Assembly: GCF_029227915.1 (NCBI RefSeq)
Contig: NC_079883.1
Location: 20,462,001-20,526,000, forward strand
Direction: 5' to 3'
Length of the DNA stretch: 64,000 nt
Source: Hydractinia symbiolongicarpus
Taxonomy: Eukaryota > Cnidaria > Hydrozoa > Anthoathecata > Hydractiniidae
The notes beneath the pieces are model-generated. The model searched no databases. It saw only the letters and a program-made list of their open reading frames with translations, and had not been told where the DNA came from. Shown one piece after another: positions 13,140-25,000 of the stretch. The position numbers and the translations under genes are program-made. How positions within the stretch are numbered: position 1 is the first letter of the stretch; every line of letters begins with the position of its first letter.

Positions 13140-13400
13140 GGAATTTAACTATGGTCAGATAGATACCCAATAATTTCATCTCTTAATGTTTTTGCGATCT
13201 TAAAAGCTAATGCAGAGAACTGCCAGTTTCCATCACCAGGTGGATAATAAACAACTTCGTAGTTCTGGTCGGTAATTTTTTCAAGACGGTCATTGTGTAA
13301 GTGGAATCAAATATTGATTAGTCATAGGATTTTTTGGTTTTGTGATGTTGTCTGGGCAGTCAGACAAATCATCCACCCTGATTTTATTTAAGACGCATGA
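13140..13400 (-). pseudogene. OTU-type cysteine protease fragment with catalytic Cys replaced by Trp
   Basis: The minus strand reads EVVYYPPGDGNWQFSALAF followed by TLRDEIIGYL, the catalytic-site block of OTU deubiquitinase-like domains (usually GDGNCQF.AL). The nucleophile Cys codon is TGG at 13224-13226, so the active site is lost. Upstream on the same strand (13300-13400) DCPDNITKPKN-like text resembles the linker preceding such domains in cnidarian mobile-element proteins. Stops on both sides show it is a relic. The parent element type is unknown. Confidence 0.6.
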
Positions 13401-13685
13401 GTCTGGTTCATCAAGTTGTATAAATCGCATCATTGTGTTCCTTCAGAATTATTCTGGTGTCAATTTTCCAATTTAAACGTTTTTTGCCCCTTTGCTTTTC
13501 TGATCTGATAAAAATCTGATTGCCTTTATTACTAAAGTTGTTATCTAGTTTCGTTTTATGCTTTATTCCTCCAAGAAGATTTGGTTCTTTAGAGCAATGA
13601 TTTGATAACATTAATTTTGCAGAGAGTTGTGTTTTCAGTTCAAATTAGTTCTTTAGATTTTCTTGTACTTATTAAACTGAGGTAC

Positions 13686-13786
13686 CACCTACAACGATCT
13701 ACATGACCTACAACGATCTACAACAACCTAAAAACCATCTACAACGACCTACAACGATCTAAAATGACCTAAAATGAAGGTCCTAG
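13686..13786. repeat. Short minisatellite of CTACAACGAYCT-like units
   Basis: About eight to nine imperfect copies of a 10-12-bp unit (CCTACAACGAT/CCTACATGAC/CCTAAAATGA) follow one another. Confidence 0.7.
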
Positions 13787-13979
13787 CTAGTCGGCATGTT
13801 CTTTTGCAGTTTGTTTGGCTCACGTCGGTCCGAAATAGGCTTTAACTTTGTGTATCACGTCATATTCGTATTTTGTTTGTTTATCTATAATTTATATAGC
13901 AGTGTGGGGGCAACTGTAACCCCGATGGATTTTTTTTAGAAGCAATGTTTTGTGTTTTTCTGATATATTATTGTATAAA

Positions 13980-14240
13980 CTAGTCGATAAAGCCCGTGGA
14001 AAAATCCACTGAGGCAGAAAAACAATAGAAAAATAGGTTGCTTTAGATTATTTACTGACGTCAGCAGTGCATATACAAAAAGAAAATTGGTGAAATTTAG
14101 TCATTTGTTGTCTGTAATGTGTAGAGGCTGCAACGCTGATCAAAATATTGTATAGTATCGTATGTTTTTGACAAACGCCTAAGGGATTATAGGGACTAGT
14201 CGATAAGGCCCGTGAAGAAACCACTTAGGCAGAAGGACAA
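13980..14240 (-). mobile_element. Two Helitron-like 3' ends
   Basis: On the minus strand, hairpin arms around GTGGATTTTTCCAC are followed after about 12 bases by CTAG then T (CTAG at 13980-13983). A second, more diverged copy ends at CTAG 14196-14199. A hairpin shortly before CTAG/T is the Helitron 3' terminus. The ends resemble those at 57.5-57.8 and 63.0-63.4 kb. No 5' ends were identified, so only termini are called. Confidence 0.5.
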
Positions 14241-14979
14241 TAAAAAATAAATTTGAAATTTGTTTATTCTTTGTCTGTAATGTGTAGAGGTTGAAACGAA
14301 ATATACTCAAATCTTCCGTTTAATGCCATACCCTGATTATAATTAAACGTTTTGACTATAAAAAGTTTAAAGTTAAATTCCAGTACAGCTCGAATTTAAT
14401 TATGCAGGATTTAATAAGATCGCACAAATTTCCCGTATCAGGAATTGAACCTGAGTCTTCTAATATGACCTAACGAAAGCGAAGAAGAATTAAATTCGGA
14501 ATTTTAAGAGAAGTTACCTCACAGAAAAATACAGACAATAATAACAAAAACTGAAATTGTCCATAATAAAAGTCAGTTCACGCTCATTCAATCCGTGTGC
14601 AACAAAAGAATTCAATATAATTTGCCAAAATGCTTCGCGACAGCATAAATATGTCGTCATTATAAAGCCACCTCACCAATGATTTTAAGAGGGAGGTATT
14701 TAGAAAACTTTTTTCTATTATATCCTTGAACAGAATCGCGTGAGGTGGGCGCCATTTTGGTCCCAATAAGTGTTCTTTCTTTCTGCCTTTAAAACTCTTG
14801 ATTGTGTTCAAAGACATTATTCTACAAAAAACATTCAGCCGTTTCCATAAGACTCTTGTGGAAAGTGTTTTATCCTCCCTTTTTCAAGTGCAGCTCTAAT
14901 TGCTTGACCCACATACTTTTAAGCAGTGTTTAGAACTTCTAAATGCTTGCCACCTACAATTAAATTTGCAGCTGATTAT

Positions 14980-15490
14980 TCAAAGATAAAGTGAATTTGT
15001 TAGATGTCCAGGTTGTTTGAAAAGGCAACCAACTTATTACTGATTTGTATGTGAAACCAACAGATACTCAACAGTAACTGGAAGCTTGACTTACAAGGCG
15101 AGTTTACAGTAATAAGTTGGTTAGGCAGAAAATATTGCAAGCTAGAAAATTTAAACAGAATGACTTATTTAATAGGAAATTTTCTGCTAAAAAAGACATA
15201 TAATGTAACCTATCATCCAGCATTTTCTCAGTTAAAGTTTAGTTTACTTAGTCCACCTATTACTATCACCTAATGTGGAACATCACAAGGTCGAGGGAAA
15301 AGGTTAAAAGATTTTCTTGTAAGAGCTAGGCTAATTTGAAAAAAGAGGTAGTAGGAGATGTTGCGATGTTTGCAATTCTCCTTGATCTGAAACAGTTTGG
15401 ACTGTAATTTCAGCATGACGGTGTATTAAAATGGAATTGTTTTTCTTGTAAAGGCAAGCCACGTGGCTACTTGTCCCATGCTTCGTGATA
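14980..15490 (+). mobile_element. Old Penelope/RT-type relic, family different from the 44-kb copy
   Basis: Several plus-strand frames give KLVRQKILQARKFKQNDLF, then YNVTYHPAFSQLK, then KRLKDFLVRARL in the right order for the region after the reverse transcriptase core of GIY-YIG type retroelements common in cnidarians. Frames switch repeatedly and stops are frequent, so it is a decayed relic. The assignment rests on remembered family patterns and needs a database search. Confidence 0.45.
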
Positions 15491-15529
15491 AGGAATCTGA
15501 CAATAAAAACGAATCCAATGATGATATTA

Positions 15530-15724
15530 ATGATGTCAGCAAATGTAGCAGGGAGTAAAAACAAAGTGGAAAACCCTGTTGTTTTGCAAACTGCTAAAAC
15601 TACTGTGTCTTCTGCTGATGAAAAATATTCAGCAAGTTTTCATTTTCTATTCGATATTAGAAGCCAGATGTCGTATGTTACTCCTCTTGTGAGAGATATA
15701 TTGAATTTGAAAACGATAGAGTAA
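15530..15724 (+). pseudogene. BEL/Pao retropepsin fragment, active site degraded
   Basis: The plus strand reads VVLQTAKTTVSS...FHFLFDIRSQMSYVTP..RDILNLKTIE, the layout of the aspartic protease of BEL/Pao retrotransposons (normally FDSGSQ.SYVT). The catalytic DSG is D-I-R here. It is in the right order and strand to be the upstream part of the BEL reverse transcriptase at 16.6-17.4 kb, with foreign DNA between. Confidence 0.6.
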
Positions 15725-16171
15725 AAAGAAACTTATATTAAAACCTTTTAAGGTGAAATAACGAGTAAAGTTCTTGACATGGTCAAAATTTAAAACTAAC
15801 GTCCAAGTTATAATATTTGTGTCCAAAATATGTCTCCCACTGACCAATCAAAACATCGAACAGGCAAAAGTAGGCTAACTATTTCTTAAGGATTTACCAT
15901 TAGCTGATCAAAACATTCATGACGTGCCCTAAGATGTGGACATCCTCATTTGTTATTGTTGTCATACTCATTTTTACTAGCAGATGTAACTGCTACATGT
16001 GTGTACGATGACCTGATTTCATTTTTTCATTCGGTTCTGCTATGATCCATTTTCACTCAATCGTTGAGAGTGCATGACCTAGAAAAATAAATTCATATTC
16101 TTTCCAAAATAATACCAGCTAGATAGCTAGCTAGCTTTAAAACTAACATAAGAAGCATACCTTTCCACGAG

Positions 16172-16429
16172 CTAGCTTAAGATTAGATCCAAACATTTCA
16201 CATCGTTAACCCAACCTTCAAGAACTTGATTATATGCTTCCAAACTTTTATAAGCCTTCATGTCGTCAGCAGTATTAGGGCTTGGCGATATGTTGGGTGA
16301 CTCAGACATGCCATCACAATATTTATCTTCTTCTACCTTGTGCGGATCTATATTCTCAATTACTATTATCTTTTCTCTGTATCGTTTTTGTGTTGGAGGA
16401 TCAAGGTTTTTGTGGTAATCTAAGCTCAT
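16172..16429 (-). CDS. 85-codon ORF resembling the N-terminal module of TE-linked YqaJ proteins
   Basis: ATG at 16427-16429 opens an 85-codon frame containing QKRYREKI, DPH and, near the end, KAYKSLEAYNQVLEGWV. In cnidarian genomes a segment with (Y/F)KSLEAYN...GWV precedes SWIM/YqaJ-type exonuclease modules in mobile-element proteins; I recognise the pattern but cannot prove it. The exonuclease itself is absent, so this is a fragment or one exon. It lies inside the disrupted BEL element, on the opposite strand. Confidence 0.35.
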   Translation of the reverse strand: MSLDYHKNLDPPTQKRYREKIIVIENIDPHKVEEDKYCDGMSESPNISPSPNTADDMKAYKSLEAYNQVLEGWVNDVKCLDLILS

Positions 16430-16619
16430 GTTTTCTTGTTGTTCCTTTCACTCCACTAACGTAAATAATGAGACGTGTCCGTACATTATGGCAGACTTCA
16501 GACTGCACAATATTGCTTCACTCGCTGTGGGAACTCTCTATTCTGTCACGAGTCAAACAACATATCGCGATAGAAGATATACAGCATACTATTGTTTAGC
16601 AAAAGAAAGATTTAAACGG

Positions 16620-17400
16620 TGAAGTAAACAATAGGAAAGGAATGAAAAGCTTTTAAAAGATTATGATGCGATCATAAAAAATCAATTAGCCACCGGCATT
16701 ATTGAAAAATTGCCTGTGTATTGCAAAGTAGGCTTCACCCACTATTTACCGCATCGGCCTATCATACGCGAAGATAAACTTGCTAGTAAAACGCGCATTG
16801 TTTTGATGCTAGCGTAAAGAGAAAGGGCCATCGTTAAATGAATGCATCGATGCCGGACCATCGCTTACCACGCCCATGTTTGACATTTTATTTAGGTTTC
16901 GCACCAATAATATAGCAATTATAGCGGATATGGAAAAAGCGTTTCTTCAAATTTGCTTGCACGAAGGTCACCGTAAATACGTTCGTTTTCTTTGGTACGA
17001 AAACATTGAACAAATAAATTTTCTAGATTTTGAAGAAAATAAGTTGATCAAGTATAGATTATGTCGTATTCTTTTTGGTCTTACATCATCACCCTTTATT
17101 TTCTCAGCTGTATTGCAGAAGCATATCAATACAAATCAAGATGTAGACAAGAACTTGGAAAAACTGCTTACATCTTTACACGTGGATGATTTAAACAGCG
17201 GTACTTAAAATAGTAACGAAGCATTTGAATTTTATTCTCAATGTAAGGCGAGTCTTTCAGAAGCTAGTTCCCACTTAAGAGAATTTCAATTTACGATGAA
17301 AAATTTAGAAAATCTAGTTAAAAACACCTACGATAGAGAGCAGGGAATTCTACAAGAAAACGAACCAAAAGTGCTTGGGCATATCGGAAAAGTGGGATGC
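16620..17400 (+). pseudogene. BEL/Pao reverse transcriptase relic
   Basis: The longest open stretch is 16876-17208. Recognisable RT blocks are KGPSLNECIDAGPSLTTPMF, then IIADMEKAFLQICLHE, RFLWYENIE, RILFGLTSSPFIFSA and the catalytic LHVDDL, followed by LSEASSHLREFQF. This is typical of BEL/Pao LTR retrotransposons. A stop and frame changes before 16860 and a TAA after HVDDLNSGT show it is dead. No LTRs were found. Confidence 0.8.
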
Positions 17401-17409
17401 TGGATGACC

Positions 17410-19430
17410 TATCGGGATGACCTATCAGGATGCGGGATGTAAAAAATCATCGAAATAAAATACTGACCATGCCGTACAGAACACCGCGTAGACATTAAAA
17501 TAAAGTACGCCAGAATTTTCTAAAAAGAATACAACAGTTAAAAATGCATGACTTGATTTTTTTTTTTCGCTTGGTGAACTTAATGTGATCCGAAACGATT
17601 TGTTTGACATTGAACTTTTATGTAACCTTTGGCGAGCTTAAGATATCAATGTAAATGGCTCTGATCTGAAAAAGTAGTGCTTTCGAGCTATACACTCTGA
17701 AAAGAGATTGAAATAGTTGATATTGCAAAAACCAGTCTATGTGTGAGTGTTTATTTCAGTTCATTTTAATAAAACCAGGAGTAGAAACCAGGCTTTCACA
17801 GCAGCATAAAAGAGTAGACACAACTCTGTCTTGCTTTCTCGTATCTAAACTCAACTATCCGCGCTACAAATTACGGTCTACCGATCGAAATGATCAGGAA
17901 ATTAATCGACTGAAAACATGCGCGAATCATGCGCGAACAGTTTGCCAGTGTAGTGTGTTTGAGACGTTGTATGATTGCAAGCTGTTATTCTTATCATTGT
18001 GAATATTATTTTGTATTGTAAAATTCGATTCTGGATTTTGACCGCATTTCAATTATTCTACTGGACACGATTTTGTAACAGGATTTTTGCTTGCTGGGCA
18101 AAGTTTTAAATATTTTGAATTTTGAATTTATCTGGTTTTTGGTTATTATTTGTACTAATTAATACCAGCAAAAAGTAATCCCTTTTTAAAGGATACTCAC
18201 TCTGCGCAATTAAAAAAATTTCAAAGCATAGCTCCTCCGTAGAGGATATAATAAATCAGTAATACGCCGTAGAACTTCCTGCCGAAACGGCTAGTTTATT
18301 CTTGTTTCTTTCAAGTTATAATTCGTGTCTAAAACGATATTTATTAGAGTAAAACGTTATTTTATTCTGCGGCAGGTATTTAATTTAAACATGATAAGTA
18401 AAATTACTCTTAAATAATCACAGGAGACACACAGTTTATCCGTTCAGACTCTCACTTTGTTAATTCTCACATCTCCGTGCGCTTAAGCCCACACAAGTTG
18501 GTAATTTACCGAACAGAAAACTCTCACCTACACTGTCATGGCGGCGACCGTAGTTCTACTTTGACCTTTTAAATATCTTGTGAAGCTCAAAAATATAAAA
18601 ACGTTAACGCAGTTCATATTCACACTTTAATGAACAATTTAAGCACAACTTGTTTTCAATAGGTAATAACCTTTTTAAAAGTCGAAAAAAATTTTGTTGT
18701 TCACTTAATTAGTACGATGCCTCCTATGGTTCACTTCTCTTCTTAATAAAAACACTTCTCTTCTTTTTCCGAAATATTCTCTTCTGTTCGAAACACTTCT
18801 CTTCAAAAGTGAGAAACACTTCTCTTCCATGAACTCAAAAAACTCCCAGACCCAATTCTGGTCCTGAATATTGATTGAGCTGGATTTTGATAACTCACGT
18901 TTTTGAATAAATGACCGATCACCCTCATCCCCAGGCTTTTTGCGTTTTTGATATATATGGGAGGTGGCGAAAATTCCTTGAGACGAGGGTGAATAAATGA
19001 CATAAAAGACAATGGCATTTGTTTATCTTAAATTTTAACCAGGCTGGTCATTATCTTCTTTTCTTATTGTTCTAAACAAAATACGTATGGTTTTAATATA
19101 AAATCTCAACCTGATATTTTTATAAAGTAAATTCATTATAAAATAAAAGCATGTAATTTTCTTGGTGGACACTGCCATGATTTTGAGGACTCTGGGCAGC
19201 CATTTATTTTGCCATTTATTGTCCATTGATAAATAAAATTACCTATTCTGCTACTGATCTGAATTGATTTGTGATATTATTTTAATCATGTACATGCAAC
19301 CGGACCTGCTACAATATAAAGCTGTTGTTGAATTAGCACGTGAGGACTTTCAGTAGACACATTGATGAACTCATACCAGGACGAAACTCATCCTGGGATG
19401 AGATTTCACGTTCTGGATTTAGAGTAAGTT
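17410..19430. other. Gene-free stretch
   Basis: No gene recognised. 18725-18835 has five to six irregular ACACTTCTCTTC words. The rest is AT-rich sequence without convincing coding frames. Confidence 0.35.
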
Positions 19431-19439
19431 ACTAGAAGA

Positions 19440-19950
19440 TGACAAAGCAACACGAGAAAATTGATAACAAAAAATCGCTAAAGAAGATACAGGTAAGATT
19501 TTAAAAAGTAAATTAATTAAAGCAAACGAGATAATCTTACAAGGATGTATGAACTCTAAGAAAAAAAAGATTTTAAGCTGTATTGAAATTGTAGAAGCGA
19601 AAATGAAAACAATTAATAATAACGTTATATAAAAACTTGTAGAGTTAATTGACACCGATGAGTTAGAAGAATTATTTGCAAAGGGTGCTACTTTGGATAT
19701 GGAATGTAAAGCAGAAATAAAAAAGTTGAAAGTGATTCCTGAAGAAGTTGTATGAACTCCTTGTCAATGGGGAACGTTTCATTAGCAGAAAATTTCAACT
19801 TGCCAAAGTTGACGATTCAACCTTTCTTTATAGACTGTTATGATGCGGCTATTCACCAAAAAAACTTAAACGACATAGAAAAGTTTAACTACTTGAAAAG
19901 TTATTTAAATGACGAAAGAAAACTATAGAGGATTCAACCATAGTTATAAA
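19440..19950 (+). pseudogene. BEL/Pao gag-like relic
   Basis: Plus-strand frames read DTDELEELFAKGATLDMECKAEIKKLK and then LPKLTIQPFFIDCYDAAIHQ..LNDIEKFNYLKSYL. LPKL.I..F followed by FNYLKSYL is the gag pattern of BEL/Pao elements. Segments are missing between the blocks and frames shift. It lies downstream of the BEL RT relic, so it derives from a different or rearranged copy. Confidence 0.6.
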
Positions 19951-20328
19951 AAGAATAGAGCGGTTCTATTGTTTATGTTTTAGTCAGCAGAATATACCTC
20001 GTATCCAGTGCTTTGACTGGACGCTCGTGTTGAAAAATGGCGCATTTAAGTGGTTAGTTACTGTAAACATAGGATTAACATAGGATTATTTTCAACATGC
20101 CTGGCGAAAATTGCTGACGATGTTCCGCATTTCAGTGTCTTGTGAGTCCTCGTTGTGTTTTGCATGTTTTGGGGAAAAACAGGAAAAACAGCTTTTAGAA
20201 GGGTCGTCAACTATTTCTTCAACAATTTTGGACAATTCTTTAGTTAAATCACGATTTTTCTCTAATTATCTCGACTATAGTAATCCTCCCCAAGGGCAGC
20301 CATTATTGATAATTCTGTGAGGTCTTAA

Positions 20329-21065
20329 CCCTATTCGGTCCGGGGTTTTTCGAACATACTATGACCGGGGGGGGCGGATTCCGCCCCCGCTCAATAACTT
20401 TTCATAGGATTGTTCAAATTGAGTCAAACTTGGCACACTTATAGTACGTCATAAAAGGAACAAAATGGCGGCAATAAATTTTTGCTTGCGTCAGCACATT
20501 TTCTGTGACGTCATCAGAAGCTTGAAAATTGTTAAAAATGCCACTATCTGCTTAAAATATAATTACTTTTGTTCTAGAGCGAATTTTTACATTCTGTTTG
20601 AAGTTTCTAAAAGCTAAATAAAATGTTTTTAACATATCTTCCGGTTTTTACATGGATCGAATAAAAAATATCCAAAAATTGACCAAAAATCCGTTTTTTC
20701 CCGATTTTCGGGTAAAATCCGACAAAATCGGGAAATCGGATTAGTCACGTGTCAAAATTATTCAAAATGATTTTTCTTGACGAAACAAAGTTGTGTTGCA
20801 AGTTTCAAGTTCTAAGGATAATCCTAACAGGAGTTATTATATTTTCCCCATTATAAGGATTTCATAGAGATTTTAGGGGTAGTTTCGAGTAATGGCCAAT
20901 ATCAAAGCCTCTGAATGGTATTGGACCTAAAAATTTAGCATGCAGGTGTCTAATAGATAAATGTTGAAACTCAGTAAGTATCATAGCCATATAAGAAAGC
21001 AATCAGGAGTCATTAAAAAAAAACCGTCAGGGGGGGCGGAATCCGCCCCCCCGGACCGAATAGGG
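20329..21065. mobile_element. 737-bp TTAA-flanked MITE with subterminal palindromes
   Basis: The ends are CCCTATTCGGTCCGGGG and its complement, flanked by TTAA at 20325-20328 and 21066-21069. Just inside each end is a G/C palindrome of about 20 bp (GGCGGATTCCGCC near 20378; GGCGGAATCCGCC near 21035). No coding frame is present. A 5' part of a related copy starts at 34199. Confidence 0.85.
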
Positions 21066-21069
21066 TTAA

Positions 21070-22056
21070 ACCGGCCACCCCGATTTAAGAAACATATCTG
21101 CTTGTGAACAATAGAAACGCATTATGGACGGCCCAAAATTACCGGACTATGGTTCAACGCTGACTGCGAACACTAAACCACAGCGTTGGAATTCCTTAAA
21201 GAAGGATATGGCAATAAGATAAATTGATAGCGATGCGCATGAAAGAACTCGTGGAAATAAAACCTGTGATATCAGACAGTGATGTTGTTGGATTGCGCAA
21301 ATTGTACGACATGTTAGAATTTCATGTTATAAATCTCCTCAGTTTGAAAGTGGATAGTAGATTGTAAGATAGCATCACTGGATTCGCTTTTATATCTATC
21401 GCGCTATGTACCGTAGGGGCGTGTATGCGTAAATTCGCTATTTCAATAGGGACACATTGCCAATTTTTTTTGTTGATTATAAATCTTCCATTCAGGGCCA
21501 TCGCCAGATTAGTTGTAATAATATAAAATAATATGTGATAATATAAAATCAACTTGTATTTATTACTTTATTTTATTACTTGAGATAGAAAGATATTTCG
21601 ATTCATTTTATTTCATTTCATTACCCCCTCCTCTGTGTGCCACACCGAGTGATACCGTGCTAAATAGCGATCCAATGGAGAGCGCGAATCTAAGGACCAG
21701 CAGACCCGTGGTTTGTTCTTGAATACCTTTTTAAAGGATAACTTCATGTTAAAATTTTTATAATACAAGATTTACAAAAGCTTTTTTAATGAATATTTAT
21801 ATGCGCTAGAAAAATACAACTTATTATAAGAGTTAATTTTTTGATTTAACGTTTTATTCTAGTTTTCAGTTTCTGACTAGAAACGGTACTTTAAACGGCA
21901 AGTTTTTTTTATCGTAAAAACGATTTTTTATGCTTGTTAGGAAGATCAAGTATGTCCTCAAGAACTCGCAGAACGACGGTTTCGACGTGTGGTTGTTACT
22001 GTTAGCAACGTGAACAATGTGCAGTGGTGTCGTGATCATGCTCATTTTAAACTGTA
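21070..22056. other. 3' flank of the mosaic gene
   Basis: No gene recognised. A minus-strand AATAAA at 21853-21858 lies about 200 bases after the stop codon of the mosaic gene and is a candidate polyadenylation signal. Further AATAAA words occur near 21555-21580. Confidence 0.4.
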
Positions 22057-25000
22057 TTATTTTATAGTAGTGAAATTTGCATGAATTATTTTGTCTCGTT
22101 TAACAGAGACAGGTTGTTCACCAGTCTGTTCAATAAGGTTTGGTTTATTATGATTCATGTACATTTCAGCTCCTGGAATATTCTCTTCGTTGTTCGCAAC
22201 GGAAGCAAATTCAGGATTTTCACTGCCAGCTAGACCGGAAGTGGACCCTGGTTTGCGTTTGTTGTTCTCTTCCACCCACTGTTCTGCAGTCTGGCCAGGT
22301 TGCGGTCCCATATGTTCGGGCTGCATTGGATAGATTTTAGACGTTTCTTGTGTGGTTTCTTGAGCGACCGGTGTCTGCGGTTGAGGTGTTATCTGTTCTG
22401 ATAGAGCAGGTTGTTGTTGGTTATTTTGTTGATACTTTTCAGCCGGTTCAGCTGCAGACGCTTGCACTGGTTGACCTGGTTTTCGAACGCCGGTAGTTCC
22501 AACATCACCTGCAAAAGAAACGGCGCAAGTTATTAATTTTATTTTCCAATCTTCTGCGCATGCAGAGTATGAGAGCGAAGCTCGATAACCCAAAACCCTA
22601 ACCCAGTTCATTTCCCAAATCTTACTGTAGGTGACGGACGTGTGAGATTTGTTCTTGTTTGCGGTTAGTAAACTTTAGCTATGCTAATCCGTTTTTATTA
22701 TTTTTATATAGCTAGCTTTATTTTATTATTTTTTCCATAATTAGTAGAGAATAGTATTTATTCCTTTTCTTATATAATTTTATTTATTACTGCTATAGAT
22801 CTAAAATAATGGTGAGCTGCAATCAAAATGGCAGACACCACAGTTCCAAAAAAGGTTGGTGAACCCATAGTTTTAGAAACTCCAATGGATTTTTTGAACT
22901 AAGCTTCTTCCAGCCATGCAACAACAGCAGCTGGAAGCAATCACAGCCCTAGGAGAAAAATTTTCATCTTCTGCTGAAAAATAATAACAATTTCCTTGTG
23001 GACCACAATTGAGACAATTCTCCTGGACCCAGTCATGGCGCAGACAAGCATAAAGGAAGTAAATGCTTTCATATCTGTAGATCACCCAAGGTCTAAGAGA
23101 AGGAAAAGATCCAGTAGAAAGTTCTAACTGCAGTCACGTAGAATCTAGCTTTTTTTCTAAAAAGCCTAGTAAAAGAGATGGCGATGCCGTAAGTACATCA
23201 GCATCCATCCAACTGCATGATGGCTTAATAAATAAAATGCTGGGCAAGAGGAAAACCTAGTGGTAGACCCAGACCAAGAGGTCTGGTCTAAACTCATCAA
23301 GGAATACAACGATAAAGATTCCTTTGGCACTGAAAGGGGTGCGCCTCATGTGATCCAAAAAGCTTACCAATGAAAATATAAAAGGCAGACTGGAAAATGT
23401 CCAAATTCCCACCAATTGGCGTTTTTTATCTGTGAAAAGCTGCAATAAACCTATATGGGCCAAGGCATCCAGCAAAAGATTAAATGATCTGGTTTTGCAG
23501 GAACTGCAAACCATCATTTCAAACCACCATTTACTGATCTTGAGTTAGTAGTTAAGCATTATCAAGCTTGCAACATTCATAAATTTTTGGAAGTTCGGAG
23601 GACCATCAAATCAGTATATCCTAGACATAATTGAACATAGGGTTAAAATTGAATTTATTAGTGACCCAGTCTCATCTTACCACACTGTGAAGTTTTTACT
23701 AGAAGATTGTATAACTATAAGTAAGGAAATTCAACAAAGGTATTGAAGCAGATAAAAGCAACGAATAACGGTTTTTTTTTCAGGCATAATTACTGTCCCT
23801 AAAAAAATGGTAGCTCAAGAAAGATTATAAACCTTAAACAGCTAAATAGATCTGTTAGACACAGCCTGAATGGAAACACTGCAAGATGTTCTATGTCTTA
23901 CCAAACCAAGTGTTTGGATAGGAAGTATTGACTTATAGGACGCATACTACAGCATCCCTATCTATATTGACTTTCAAAAGTTCTTAGTTTTGTCTTGAGA
24001 TGGAAAGTTTTACCAATTTCTACCTTTACCCTTTGGGTTTGGTTCAACAAAGTTCTTAAAGCGCCCTATAAAGTACAAGAGGATGTAGACGATTCTTATT
24101 TGCAAGACGACTTATGAAACATGCCATTGAGGCAACTGTCTCCGTTCGAGCAGCATCGGATTTACCACATCCAAACAAGTTACATTAAGAACGAAAATTT
24201 TCGGCGGAAAATGTTTCGGCAGAAGAATTTCGGCGGAAAAACTTTCGGTCACAATTTTTTATTTCAGCGGAAAAATTTTCGGATAAGATTTACAGTCAGA
24301 AAATGTATGGGTGATTCTTTTGAACGAATTTTAACTAAATTTCAAAAGTAATAATTCGGAAAAAAGGCTAGAAATGTTTGTCGCGTACATATATTTAATC
24401 AAGATCTAAAAAAGGGTCTTCAGGATCCAACTCTATAGATAGAGCCTCAGAAATGCCAGCTTCGTCGAAACCATTGCAAATTATGGTTGGATTATTCCGT
24501 AAATGGTCGCATAGGTCAATAACCCAATAAGCGTGGATAGGTTTTAAAATTGACAACTTGAGTGGTATATTGACGTCGTAAATATTCTTTCCTTAGTCAA
24601 TTTGAATATAAGGGTGCAAAAACGAGAAGTCTGCGACCATGCGTTCGGAAAAAGAAGCCATTTTAAAACGTACGGTGAAAAAAAAAATGTGTTTAAATTA
24701 TTATATTTTCTTTTTGGAAAATTAACATTTCACGAAAATAAACCATCAAAAAAGTCTTTCATCAAGCATTGAGAAACAAAAAAAAAAAAAAATGAAAAAA
24801 AATATAAAAGTATTGATAAATTATAAGGGTTTTCCTGAGACTACTCATCAAATAAGTTTTTTCCTTTACAGTAACCTTTACTGCAAACCACGACTCGATT
24901 TTTTGCTTCAGAAATTGCTTCGCTGGGCCATTACCAGTTAAATCTAAAGGCCGGAAATAGTTGGTCATGTTTGCAGGTACATAAACGATCACGCAACTAT

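Noticed and set aside
14584-14817. 77-codon minus-strand ORF
   Set aside because: No recognisable motif, no splice or promoter context, and it lies in TE debris.
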